Virus record (IMG/VR): IMGVR_UViG_3300045999_007288
Location: 1-64,000 of that record
Source of the DNA: a virus
Strand: one strand, 5' to 3'
Length of the DNA: 64,000 bases
Shown: positions 23,874 to 33,062 of the stretch, piece after piece
How the letters are laid out: each line of letters starts with the position of its first letter
How positions within the stretch are numbered: the first letter of the stretch is position 1
Translations under genes and position numbers: made by a program
Notes under the pieces: model-generated
The model's database searches: none
Told to the model about the DNA's origin: nothing
What the model saw: only the letters and a program-made list of their open reading frames with translations

Positions 23874-25207
23874 TTATTTTTTAACTCGCTTAATTCAGAA
23901 AATGTATTCCAAAAGTTTTCTCCCCTGAGATTATCAATTAAATTAATTTCTTGTTTAAATTTATCCCAGTGCTGTGAGCCGTTGGTGGCCATTAGAAAAT
24001 TAATAGCACTCTTAAATCCAGTTGTTGCACGTTTTAATGGGTCTTGTGGTTCTAACCATTCAATATGACGCTCGTATGCTGGTTTAATTACTTGCTCTTT
24101 AAATTCTTGAGAGAATATGTCAACTCTATACCATTCGGGACTTTGGCAAATATTAACGTTAAAGTCCTTGGGTTTAATAAATCCTAAATCAACCCACTCC
24201 TTATGAAAATCCAATACGTGAAGAACGTTCATTGCACTAATAGTAGATGCTATATAAAAATCTACGTGCGGCACTTCTTCTAACATGCGTTCACGATTAC
24301 GAACTGTTTGTTTCCAGTCTGTGCCTTTTCTCATTAATTCTGCTCTAGTCCCGCTGGCATCCAGACTAGCACCTACACCCACTGTTCTAAAGTGTTTCCA
24401 GTATTCAAATACGTGTTTGTCTTTGAATGCTAATTCGCTAAAGTTTGTATTGTACTGGATACATACGTCTGTTCGACCGGCTTCAATGAGTTTTTCTAAT
24501 AGATAATAGTGTTCCTTCATAATCAAAGGTTCGCCGCCTGCAAAATAGACTTGTTCCAAGTAGGGAATATGTTCTTCCATTTGTGCAATCATATAATCTT
24601 CGTCACCGGCAGCATATTCAATTCTGGCCAAATCTTTGCCGTTTACGTCAGGCACTCTATTGAATAATTTGACATGATCATTATACCAGTTACTGCTAAA
24701 AACAGGGCCGCACGTTCTGCAACGAAAATTACACAGATTACTAAATCTAACGTCCCAATATCTAATCTTAAATTCTGGATGAGTTCCATCTGGCAATGTT
24801 TTATCTACGTCTGCAATGTTATGTCCGTAACTACGATTAGCGTCATAGCGCATACTAAAGAATCCGTTTTCTTCTTGTTCATAACATTTGGTGCATTGTT
24901 TGACTGGCTGATCTGCCATCATTAAACGTCTGATCTCTTTATATCCTTCTTGATTCCAAACTTCTTGCATTGAATTCTTTTTTAAATTCCCAATTGGATG
25001 AAAATATTCTGCAAAACAACAAGGATACACACGACCATCCGGGTACGCATGTTGATGAACCCAGGGCAACATACAAAATGACTTACTATTAGTTAATCTA
25101 CTGATCTGTGTTTCTGTAAGGGAGTTTGAATCTATAAACAGTGGCTTTCGACTATTGTAGTCATAGCCACGTTTATAAAATCTATCAGTTTTTTTGTCTT
25201 CGCTCAT
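23870..25207 (-). CDS. radical SAM protein with N-terminal twitch/SPASM-like cysteines
   Basis: A 445-residue radical SAM enzyme. CNFRCRTC and FAGGEPL mark the core; CMLPWVHQHAYPDGRVYPCC and QCTKCYEQEENG mark the N-terminal auxiliary cysteine domain, the clearest example of it here. An RYWDVRFSN stretch before the core is also in the copy at 21386 as SWDYRFSN. It overlaps its neighbours by 4 bp on both sides. Substrate unknown. Confidence 0.85.
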   Translation of the reverse strand: MSEDKKTDRFYKRGYDYNSRKPLFIDSNSLTETQISRLTNSKSFCMLPWVHQHAYPDGRVYPCCFAEYFHPIGNLKKNSMQEVWNQEGYKEIRRLMMADQPVKQCTKCYEQEENGFFSMRYDANRSYGHNIADVDKTLPDGTHPEFKIRYWDVRFSNLCNFRCRTCGPVFSSNWYNDHVKLFNRVPDVNGKDLARIEYAAGDEDYMIAQMEEHIPYLEQVYFAGGEPLIMKEHYYLLEKLIEAGRTDVCIQYNTNFSELAFKDKHVFEYWKHFRTVGVGASLDASGTRAELMRKGTDWKQTVRNRERMLEEVPHVDFYIASTISAMNVLHVLDFHKEWVDLGFIKPKDFNVNICQSPEWYRVDIFSQEFKEQVIKPAYERHIEWLEPQDPLKRATTGFKSAINFLMATNGSQHWDKFKQEINLIDNLRGENFWNTFSELSELKNK

Positions 25208-26553
25208 AGTGTATTATACCAATCTGCTAATGCAGGAAATGTTTTGCAGAAGTCTTTTCCTCTGCGTTGATCGTATTGTGTGTAAAATTGTTTAAAATCG
25301 TTTTGTAATTTTGGCAATTCAAAAGAATCGCTGTGGGGTGTCTTAACAACATCCAAATAATCTATTAGACGCAGTACATGATTTATTTCGTGCTCGTGTA
25401 AGTAGTTATGCCCTTTATGGCGAACAACAAAATCAATTAGCCGATTACGATATTTTGTTTTAATGTCGTCTGGCAATATCAATGGACTTTGAAAACTAGG
25501 GAAACGTAAAATGTTTAATGTAAAATTAGGAAAGTCTCTTCCAAAGTCTTTCTTTAAATTAACCATTGTATCTAAGAAATCGGGTAATGTGTCTAAACAC
25601 AATGCATTGATCGTACACATCACATGCAATCTATAAAACTTTTTACTTTGTGTAAGTTTTATAACATGTTCTAACCATAGATTATAATTCAGTCCATCGC
25701 GAATATATTCTGCTTGATCATATTCGCTTTCGTTGCTAGTATATAAATCTATTTCAAGTCCATCTACACTGTCAATTAGTCTATCTATATCAACTTGATA
25801 TCCTAAATTACTGTTGATAGCAAGTCGAGTTTTACTACGGCCTTTATTTGCTTTAAACCAATCTAATAATTTCCAAGTTTCTGCACTCATCAGAGGTTCT
25901 CCACCAGTAATGCGTAATTCGTCTAATGTTTTATGGAGATCGCTTTCCCACCATTTATGGAATGCTTCAACGTATGGATTAGATTCGCCAAATTTATAAA
26001 GTTGTGAACTATCATGGGTGTGCGTAAAGTGATTTCTACCATCACTAACAAGATTATTATAGGGCCCGTTACGTTTAATATCGTTGACCCATGTACTACT
26101 AAAAGCAGGATTACAATAACTACAAGCAAACTGACAAGTTCTATCAAACGCGATTTCAAGAGTTTTAAGATCGAAATCTTCTCGAGCTGGTGTTCTATAT
26201 GCGCGGGCCAAGTCTTCATCATTGTAAATCACAGTTTTGTATACACGATCACTTACTGCATCTCGGCCCATGTCTTCAATCTTCCAGCAATACTCACAAC
26301 CAGATGGACGCTCACCTTTTTGCATTTGTTCGCGTTCCATCTTTTTCTTTTGAGTATTGTGTAATGCCTTAGGATTGTTGATCACATCATCTATTTCGAC
26401 TTTATGAGGCAATGGATGATGACAGCTAGTGGTCATACCGCTGCCTAACCATATAGTAGCATTATACCACTTAGCTCCGCAAAAAGATTTTGATTTAATA
26501 TCGATTACTCTACGTTTGTAATCTAAGTCTGTTTCATTGTTTAGTCTTGGCAT
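25204..26553 (-). CDS. radical SAM protein, CxYC subtype
   Basis: A 449-residue radical SAM enzyme with CQFACSYC, SSTW and ITGGEPL. The N-terminal auxiliary region has FCGAKW, SCHHP in place of CC, and GCEYCWKIED, matching the copies at 27561 and 28690 rather than those downstream. The loss of the second Cys of the pair may change the auxiliary cluster. It overlaps the glycosyltransferase-like gene by 20 bp. Substrate unknown. Confidence 0.85.
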   Translation of the reverse strand: MPRLNNETDLDYKRRVIDIKSKSFCGAKWYNATIWLGSGMTTSCHHPLPHKVEIDDVINNPKALHNTQKKKMEREQMQKGERPSGCEYCWKIEDMGRDAVSDRVYKTVIYNDEDLARAYRTPAREDFDLKTLEIAFDRTCQFACSYCNPAFSSTWVNDIKRNGPYNNLVSDGRNHFTHTHDSSQLYKFGESNPYVEAFHKWWESDLHKTLDELRITGGEPLMSAETWKLLDWFKANKGRSKTRLAINSNLGYQVDIDRLIDSVDGLEIDLYTSNESEYDQAEYIRDGLNYNLWLEHVIKLTQSKKFYRLHVMCTINALCLDTLPDFLDTMVNLKKDFGRDFPNFTLNILRFPSFQSPLILPDDIKTKYRNRLIDFVVRHKGHNYLHEHEINHVLRLIDYLDVVKTPHSDSFELPKLQNDFKQFYTQYDQRRGKDFCKTFPALADWYNTL

Positions 26554-27574
26554 AGTTGTTAAATTTAGTTATAAAATCATTTATTAGTTGTTTATCCTCG
26601 CCGGGTGGTTGCGTGGATATCATTACATTCCTATTGTGTCTACAAATATCTTCGGCTTCATTTAAAAATTCTTCTAAATTAGAATTGCAAAGAAATTCTA
26701 TCACATCTACTATTCGATTTAATCGTTTATCGTTGTCGTCTATTAGATCAAACGATTCGTCTATTAGATGACCAAACGTTTTAAATCCTTGATTATGTAA
26801 ATCTTTATAGAATCCATAGTTTGCCGCTACTACAAATGGGTGTCCAATTTTAAGTGGCTTGTAAATTTTTTCTGTTCTGAAGCTATAGGGCAAATAAAAA
26901 TTTGTTTCTGTTACAACACTGAAATAAGAATCTTCAAAAATATTTGCAAATATTTGCCCGTCAGGCCAGTCGTTTAATTTATATTTTCCGTTTACTACAT
27001 TATCACTGTTGACTTGAAATTGGTAGTCTTTGGGCAAAAATTTATTGTCGTAGAGTGCAGACCATAAACTTCGTTCTAACAAATCTTTTTTATTTAATTT
27101 TTCTATCAGTAATGAACGATGAGATCTTTCTATCCCATTTAAAAAATTAAACAAAAAAGTTTTATTCCTTTTTAAAAAAATTTGATCAATTATCTTCGAA
27201 TCTCTTTGTTCGAGCTCAGTTGTTGTACGTCCTAAGATATACCTAAATATGTCTACTGTTATATGTGCTATATTCGAGGGCAAATCTCCCGACGACACGA
27301 TAAACGGTAGACGCACAAAATCATTCCATCCTAATGCGTTTAATGTATCTAATACTGTATTGGTACCTTCGTGTAGCATACTTAGTATAAACAAATTTTT
27401 GCTGTCCACAGAAATAATATTTTTTTTAATAATATTTCCTGTTAATAAAACAATACCATTGTCTGAAATTAAACTTTCTACTGTATCGTGCTCCACTACA
27501 TCAAAATAATCAGGATACCAATTAAAAAATTCTAAATTGTCGTTTTTTAACGAGTTAATTTTAATCTTTTGCAT
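26534..27574 (-). CDS. glycosyltransferase-like protein (fucosyltransferase/exostosin-like C-terminus)
   Basis: A 346-residue protein. The C-terminal part has SVVTETNFYLPYSF, then RTEKIYKPLKIGHPFVVAAN and GFKTFGHLIDES, the pattern of GT-B transferases such as fucosyltransferase- or exostosin-type proteins where a donor-binding loop and TEK-YK motif occur. The N-terminal part is not recognised. It is embedded between radical SAM genes with overlapping ends, so sugar transfer and radical chemistry probably act in one pathway. Donor and acceptor unknown. Confidence 0.6.
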   Translation of the reverse strand: MQKIKINSLKNDNLEFFNWYPDYFDVVEHDTVESLISDNGIVLLTGNIIKKNIISVDSKNLFILSMLHEGTNTVLDTLNALGWNDFVRLPFIVSSGDLPSNIAHITVDIFRYILGRTTTELEQRDSKIIDQIFLKRNKTFLFNFLNGIERSHRSLLIEKLNKKDLLERSLWSALYDNKFLPKDYQFQVNSDNVVNGKYKLNDWPDGQIFANIFEDSYFSVVTETNFYLPYSFRTEKIYKPLKIGHPFVVAANYGFYKDLHNQGFKTFGHLIDESFDLIDDNDKRLNRIVDVIEFLCNSNLEEFLNEAEDICRHNRNVMISTQPPGEDKQLINDFITKFNNYAKTKQ

Positions 27575-28706
27575 TTAAAAGATCCTTAACTTTGACAGGA
27601 AGAGTTATATTTTTTCTATCTTCCCATTGTTTTAAAAAATGTAAAAATTCTGAAAATAAAGTTTTATTAAATTTAGTTGAAGACAATATACTTAACACAA
27701 CATCAACATTCTTTATATTTTTATTATCTAACAACGTTAATAGCACAGTCTCTGCTTGTTTTTTAATGTTATCCGGAGTTGCTTCAATGCTTTGAATTCT
27801 GGGATGTTGACCATATGACAGTGCCCAATGAAAGTTATCTTTATATTTTTCTATTCTGGGCAGTATTACACCAGATGAAAAGTTTTCGATATCACAGAGA
27901 GTTAAATTAGTCATCAAACTCAATATATTAATTTTGATATTTTCTTCACTACGTTCTAATAGATAGTCCAAATTTTTCAAAAATAAATCATAATCAAGTC
28001 CATACCTAACAAATTCTGATATTTCCTTGCAAGAATCTAAACTGACATTTATTACAATGTATTTAAATTTATTTCTATTAGATAGTAGTTTATCAATTGA
28101 TGTTTTATCGACCATTAAATTTGAAGTTACATCTAAAATTCCTTTATGGTCTATTGTATCTAAGATATTAAAAAAATTTTTATTTATTAATGGCTCGCCA
28201 CCTATTATTCTCAAAGTTTCAAATTTTAGAGTGTTTAACAATTTTAAATTTTCGACCACTAATTGTTTATTTTTAATATCAACACTGTAGATATGTCGAT
28301 CTGTAAACAATTGATATTTTTGATTTTGTACGTCCTTTTCCCATTGACTGCTAAACTTTGGATTACAATATATGCATTGCATATTGCAAGCATTGCCAAC
28401 ATTAATTTCAATTACCTTAGGCGATTTATTATTTTTATATTCATCGAATGTTGATACTTCAAATTTTTCTAAAAACTGAGTTCTGAGGCTGGTGCCGTTT
28501 GTTTTTTCAGAATTCCAACAGTAAGAACAACTGGAATCTTGCACATTGTTTAATAAATTTTGTTTTTGATGATCGATAATTTTGTTGTAATCGTCGACAA
28601 ATTTTTCCGGTCTTGCTTTACAACAACCATACACATAATTATAACTAGTATTAATGACTAATTCGTCCCATTTAGCCGGACAAAAAGTGTTAGGTAGTTG
28701 TTGCAT
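27561..28706 (-). CDS. radical SAM protein, CxYC subtype
   Basis: A 381-residue radical SAM enzyme, the smallest copy. The core is CNMQCIYC with SSQW and IIGGEPL. The N-terminal cysteines are FCPAKW, GCC and SCSYCW. It is noticeably more AT-rich in codon choice (many Asn, Lys, Ile, AAA/AAT codons) than the others, as is the glycosyltransferase-like gene after it, so these two may have arrived together. It overlaps both neighbours. Substrate unknown. Confidence 0.85.
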   Translation of the reverse strand: MQQLPNTFCPAKWDELVINTSYNYVYGCCKARPEKFVDDYNKIIDHQKQNLLNNVQDSSCSYCWNSEKTNGTSLRTQFLEKFEVSTFDEYKNNKSPKVIEINVGNACNMQCIYCNPKFSSQWEKDVQNQKYQLFTDRHIYSVDIKNKQLVVENLKLLNTLKFETLRIIGGEPLINKNFFNILDTIDHKGILDVTSNLMVDKTSIDKLLSNRNKFKYIVINVSLDSCKEISEFVRYGLDYDLFLKNLDYLLERSEENIKINILSLMTNLTLCDIENFSSGVILPRIEKYKDNFHWALSYGQHPRIQSIEATPDNIKKQAETVLLTLLDNKNIKNVDVVLSILSSTKFNKTLFSEFLHFLKQWEDRKNITLPVKVKDLLNAKD

Positions 28707-30081
28707 AATATTTGCATTCCTTCCAAAAATCTACCATTTCTGGAAATGCCAAAATAAAGTTAGTGCCGCGGCGGCGATCATGTTCATTGAAAAATTTATA
28801 AAAATTTGCTTTTTGCATTTTAACATAATCAGGATCTAATTTGCTACCTTCTCTCATCCAATCAATGACTCTTTGTAAACGTTGAACTTCATAATCTTTG
28901 AAACCGTGAAACGGAGTCTCAGGTTGCTCCATTTTTGTAATCATAAAACTCCATGACATTTCTAAGTTATCTATATAACTTTCTGGTAATAGTTGTAAGC
29001 TTTGCCATTCTGGTTTACGAAGAATCGGAGTATCAAACCACACACGCTGATACGTTTTACTGTGTATTTGTCTGAGTCCTAATATACAACCTAGTAAATT
29101 TTGAAGGCCGGCCACATTTAAATTATTCATAGTAATTATAAATGTTAAACTACTACGATTGGGCACTTCATATAAAAATCTGTTGACGTTATCCCAAAAT
29201 CTTTCAAAATTTAATCCATGTCTGATATATTCGGCCTGTAGAAAAGTGGCATCTATACTAACATACTGCATGAAATGCTCAATTTTTTTATCTTCATTGC
29301 TGCACAATCGTTTCACATAATCTAAGTATTTTTCAAACAATGCAGGGTCAACGCTGAAATTAGAAGTCACATTTAAATGTAGTTTTGGATTAGGATTTTC
29401 CAATACATAATCAAATACACGATATGTATTCTTATCCATGAGAGGCTCTCCGCCAGTCATTCTGAAATGTTCCAATTCTGGATATAGCGTAGGCCACCAA
29501 GACCAGAACGCATCAACATAAGGATTATCTTCCCTTGCAGGAATAACTTTTCTTTCTCCAGTAAAATGACTGGGGTCGTTGTGCAGTGGGCTTGTGGGAA
29601 AAGCGCCATTACGTTCTACTTCACTGGCCCAACTACTAGAGTATTGGGGGCTGCAATAACTGCAAGATAAGTTGCAAGCATTATTGAAATTGACTTCTAC
29701 GTAGGAAGGAAGCACATCCTCGTCTCCAGTGGAATTAACTATTTTTTCAAAATCTTTTGTTGCCCACGGCTCTCCACTACGATAATGTCGATCGCTTAAA
29801 TTGCCCAAATCTTCTTGTGTCCAACAATAACTACATTCTTGTGGGCGCTCATTATGCAGCATAATCTTACGCTGTTCTTTTTTGTAAGGAGTGTTATGCA
29901 ATGCACCAGGATTATCTTTTAATAGTGTTGAATCTATTTTATGTAAAGGTGGGTGATAGCAACTGTTATTAAGTCCCGTCGGTAAATGTAAGCTAACTTG
30001 TTTCCATTTGGCCAAACAAAGTGCAGGACCTAATTTAGATTTTGCGTCTTCCGCAGAATTTAAAAATACGCTTTTAGACAT
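28690..30081 (-). CDS. radical SAM protein, CxYC subtype
   Basis: A 463-residue radical SAM enzyme. The ATG at 30081 overlaps the upstream stop as TAATG, better than the TTG at 30087. The core is CNLSCSYC with SSSW and MTGGEPL; the N-terminal cysteines are LCLAKW, SCYHP and ECSYCW. It is close to the copy at 25204, including the shared GALHNT/KALHNT block near residue 60. Substrate unknown. Confidence 0.85.
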   Translation of the reverse strand: MSKSVFLNSAEDAKSKLGPALCLAKWKQVSLHLPTGLNNSCYHPPLHKIDSTLLKDNPGALHNTPYKKEQRKIMLHNERPQECSYCWTQEDLGNLSDRHYRSGEPWATKDFEKIVNSTGDEDVLPSYVEVNFNNACNLSCSYCSPQYSSSWASEVERNGAFPTSPLHNDPSHFTGERKVIPAREDNPYVDAFWSWWPTLYPELEHFRMTGGEPLMDKNTYRVFDYVLENPNPKLHLNVTSNFSVDPALFEKYLDYVKRLCSNEDKKIEHFMQYVSIDATFLQAEYIRHGLNFERFWDNVNRFLYEVPNRSSLTFIITMNNLNVAGLQNLLGCILGLRQIHSKTYQRVWFDTPILRKPEWQSLQLLPESYIDNLEMSWSFMITKMEQPETPFHGFKDYEVQRLQRVIDWMREGSKLDPDYVKMQKANFYKFFNEHDRRRGTNFILAFPEMVDFWKECKYYATTT

Positions 30082-31007
30082 TACCAACCCTCAACTCGTC
30101 GAATAACATCTAGTTCAGTCATTGTTGTTCCCATGTTACGATGCACTGCTTTATAATGATGTTTAAAAAATGCACTCTGGTCTGGATTCATATCTACTAT
30201 CGGCAATCCCAATCGTGTACGCAATGTTTGTCCAATGTTTTCACAGGCAGGTTCTTCGTCTTTGCTAAAGCTGTTCCAAAGATATGCGAGATGGTCAAAA
30301 TCTTGCACTTGTTTATAATCCCAGTCCCTTAACATAGTCATGTACGTACCTAGCCGAGCACCGTATATAGCCCACCAACCATTTTCTACATCTTGCCCTA
30401 CGCTCTGCCAGATGCATAAATGATCGTAATTACGGGCATGAACTTTTTGTTCAAACTCTTGTAAGCTAGGTTTCTTACCACGATTCAAACACATTTTAAC
30501 GCCTTCACGAAAGCCTGCTCGCCAAGCTTGAAAAGGTGTTGCATTGGGAAAGGTAGTACTATAGCAATCATGCATGGGAATATACTTTGGATCAAAGCAA
30601 AACTCTACCACAGTCTCATCTCTGCCATCAGTGGCTTCGTGTGTTCGCATATTGTTGACGAACTCTTTGGTCCAGCAACTTATTCCGCCATTGCCGTACA
30701 TCAATCCATTGATATGATTACGAGCTTTCCACCTAAATACACAGTCGTGATTGTTATCATCAAATTTAAGTTGAAGATTAAAAAATTCAGCATCTGGTAT
30801 ATTGTCCCCATCTATTAGCACGAACCTATCAGTGTCACTGGCCGCAGCAGCGGCTTTGTGTGCAGCATCACTGCCTTTAATACCGTCCACATGTTTAGCC
30901 CACGGAATTAAATTTTGAATCTTAATCCAAAATTCTTCTTTTTTCGGTTCGTCGTAGGTTAAAAATATGCAATCGAGGTCAGCAATATCAACGATTTTTG
31001 TAGTCAT
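30081..31007 (-). CDS. glycosyltransferase-like protein
   Basis: A 308-residue protein. CIFLTYDEPKKEEFW opens the nucleotide-binding half, and FVLIDGDNIPD (about 62-72) is a DxD-type metal/sugar-nucleotide site, as in GT-A glycosyltransferases. ARNHINGLMYGNGG is shared with the last unit of the 556-residue protein at 14845. I recall this family in cyanophage genomes. It overlaps the gene upstream by 20 bp and the radical SAM gene downstream by TAATG. Confidence 0.65.
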   Translation of the reverse strand: MTTKIVDIADLDCIFLTYDEPKKEEFWIKIQNLIPWAKHVDGIKGSDAAHKAAAAASDTDRFVLIDGDNIPDAEFFNLQLKFDDNNHDCVFRWKARNHINGLMYGNGGISCWTKEFVNNMRTHEATDGRDETVVEFCFDPKYIPMHDCYSTTFPNATPFQAWRAGFREGVKMCLNRGKKPSLQEFEQKVHARNYDHLCIWQSVGQDVENGWWAIYGARLGTYMTMLRDWDYKQVQDFDHLAYLWNSFSKDEEPACENIGQTLRTRLGLPIVDMNPDQSAFFKHHYKAVHRNMGTTMTELDVIRRVEGW

Positions 31008-31413
31008 AGTGTTCTACATCTTTATAAGTTTCACCATCTTCCAAAATTATGCCTGGAACATTTTTTACTGTTTTAAATCCTGTCTGACTTTTTTCAAGTT
31101 GCGGTGTTTGCGCGGCATTGTCTTTTTTAACTGCAATTTTATTATTATATACCGTATACTTGTGTAATTCTGCATATACACTCTTATAAGTATCCTCATC
31201 TACTATGATATAATCGCCGGTGAGGCCATACATTTCAGCATCTTTTACTGTAGGCGATGTTGCTATAATATTGCCAGACGCATCATAATAAATTCGATAT
31301 TCGTATTCAATTATCGAAGGTTTATCTATTAGACCCAACTCGTCTAATTGTCTAATTATTTCTTCAAGAGTGGTGTCTTCATTAACTGTTATGGTAGGTT
31401 CGTTCGTATTCAT
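30988..31413 (-). CDS. acidic hypothetical protein in the glycan/radical SAM operon
   Basis: A 141-residue acidic protein. The middle part IEYEYRIYYDASGNIIATS and GDYIIVDEDTYKSVYAE is a beta-rich block that I recall from short cyanophage proteins of unknown function. The N-terminus has an acidic helix (LEEIIRQLDELGLID). No cysteines for catalysis are visible. Position among glycosyltransferases and radical SAM genes suggests a partner or substrate role, which is only inference. Confidence 0.55.
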   Translation of the reverse strand: MNTNEPTITVNEDTTLEEIIRQLDELGLIDKPSIIEYEYRIYYDASGNIIATSPTVKDAEMYGLTGDYIIVDEDTYKSVYAELHKYTVYNNKIAVKKDNAAQTPQLEKSQTGFKTVKNVPGIILEDGETYKDVEHYDYKNR

Positions 31414-32230
31414 GTATTAATTCCTCTGTTACATATGATTTATCATAATAATGCACTGGGCTGTATTGATTCAGATTATGAATTTTAATCATATGGTTAT
31501 CTCTATCATGCAGCACTATGTCTTGCCAAGACTGATCTGTATTGCCCCAGCCGTTGATACCAGGTTTCAAATGTACGAAATTAATGAAATCCATGGTTGG
31601 TATGGTACACAATTCAACCCCTATAGTTTTTGCTGTTAAAGCATACAGTACATCAGTGCTAGGCGTGTCTTCTCGACAATTTTTTAGAACATTATCTCTA
31701 AAATATTCCCAATTTCTTAAAATTCGTTGGGCTGTTAAAAAGAAATCATTGGCTACTTTGCTATATCTAAAATACATTAAACCATTGTAAATGTCTGGTA
31801 ACTCGTTGTCATCAAAAAATTTTCTATAAAGTCTAGTTGTAGCTAGTTCTTGCCTATATGTTTTGCATCCTGTACTTAATACAACGTCCCGCAGTCTAAA
31901 CGCATTCCACCAATGATCGATATTTCTGGTGAATAACAAATCGCTTTCTAATTTAATAGTTTCTTTAAAAGGACTCAGTGAAAAAACTTGGTATTCATTG
32001 GATAGTTTCCATGTACTGTCTTTATCATTTTCGTCATAGGGTATTTCGATTATATGATTAAATACTTTTTTATGTTTATCTGTGATTTGCTCGATGGTAT
32101 TTTTATCGCAAATCACTGCATACTTGGCAGTTGGATGCAGGCTTTTTACATTCATTGCTTGGCAATACGCAAGGGATAGATAATCCACCTTATCTGTATT
32201 TTGTGCAAATGTTAGAAACCCTTTAGTCAT
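31382..32230 (-). CDS. glycosyltransferase-like protein (ESD variant)
   Basis: A 282-residue protein whose start FLTFAQNTDKVDYLSLAYC and TAKYAVICD parallel the gene just upstream, so the two are tandem duplicates. The expected DxD is KLESDLLF (about 93-100), keeping two acidic residues. A likely GT-A sugar transferase whose metal-binding motif is altered. It overlaps both neighbours. Confidence 0.6.
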   Translation of the reverse strand: MTKGFLTFAQNTDKVDYLSLAYCQAMNVKSLHPTAKYAVICDKNTIEQITDKHKKVFNHIIEIPYDENDKDSTWKLSNEYQVFSLSPFKETIKLESDLLFTRNIDHWWNAFRLRDVVLSTGCKTYRQELATTRLYRKFFDDNELPDIYNGLMYFRYSKVANDFFLTAQRILRNWEYFRDNVLKNCREDTPSTDVLYALTAKTIGVELCTIPTMDFINFVHLKPGINGWGNTDQSWQDIVLHDRDNHMIKIHNLNQYSPVHYYDKSYVTEELIHEYERTYHNS

Positions 32231-33062
32231 TGCAGATCCTTTCTACAAAATTTTTGAATTGATCCGACAGTAGATAATTCTTATCCATGATATGTAAATT
32301 TTGTCTGCTTATCACATCTGCTCGGCTATCATACTTGACCGTTAAAAATTTATTTTTAAGATCAATTGCCTCGATGTTATCTTCTATAGTTAACATTGGC
32401 CATGGTATACTTTGTTCGGGAGTAAGGGTGTGCCCATTTAAAATAATATTGGCCATACTAAATGCAAAATCATTTCTATAGTTTGTTTCTCTAATAGAAA
32501 ATAAACTTCTATAATACCCATAGTTTCTTTGTATGCGTCCTACTAAATCAAAAAATAATTTGGCTCTTAGAGTTTTTCGAAATAACACAACTGTGGCCCA
32601 CACCATAGGCAAACTTGCAGGTCCCATTTCATCTATGTTAAGTGCTTGAGGAGTCTGCATGTTATACATTAACCTATAATCAAAAGGTTGATCTAACAAT
32701 TTTAACAAGCTAGTGTCCAGCATCAAATAATCTGTGTCTATTAGAATAGTTTCATCATAGGGGCTGAAGTCGAATGCTCGATATCTGTCAAAATTTTTCC
32801 ATTCGTATACTTGTTGATCCTTAGAAAATCTAACATTGCCAGTTTTACTGTCAACACGAATTACTTGATCATAATCAAATTTTAATTCAGCATCTACGTC
32901 AGTGACCAGAGTCACAGGAAGTCCCAATGTACGATTGATCAATCTGCTGGTTTGGTCTGCTATTTCGGTATACTTAACTTTTTGACTATTAAAAGCAAAT
33001 ACCAGTACACCTTTAGATTTTTCTAATTCGCTTGAGCTCTTCATGTTGTTGATGCCATTCAT
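32223..33062 (-). CDS. glycosyltransferase-like protein (DTD motif)
   Basis: A 279-residue GT-A-like protein. GVLVFAFNSQKVKYTEIA opens a nucleotide-binding fold, and YDETILIDTDYLML (about 103-116) holds a DxD motif that would bind the metal and nucleotide sugar. It overlaps the previous gene by 50 bp if the ATG at 33062 is used; the ATG at 33044 is an alternative. Neither has a strong ribosome site. Paralogue of the gene at 31382. Confidence 0.6.
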   Translation of the reverse strand: MNGINNMKSSSELEKSKGVLVFAFNSQKVKYTEIADQTSRLINRTLGLPVTLVTDVDAELKFDYDQVIRVDSKTGNVRFSKDQQVYEWKNFDRYRAFDFSPYDETILIDTDYLMLDTSLLKLLDQPFDYRLMYNMQTPQALNIDEMGPASLPMVWATVVLFRKTLRAKLFFDLVGRIQRNYGYYRSLFSIRETNYRNDFAFSMANIILNGHTLTPEQSIPWPMLTIEDNIEAIDLKNKFLTVKYDSRADVISRQNLHIMDKNYLLSDQFKNFVERICND

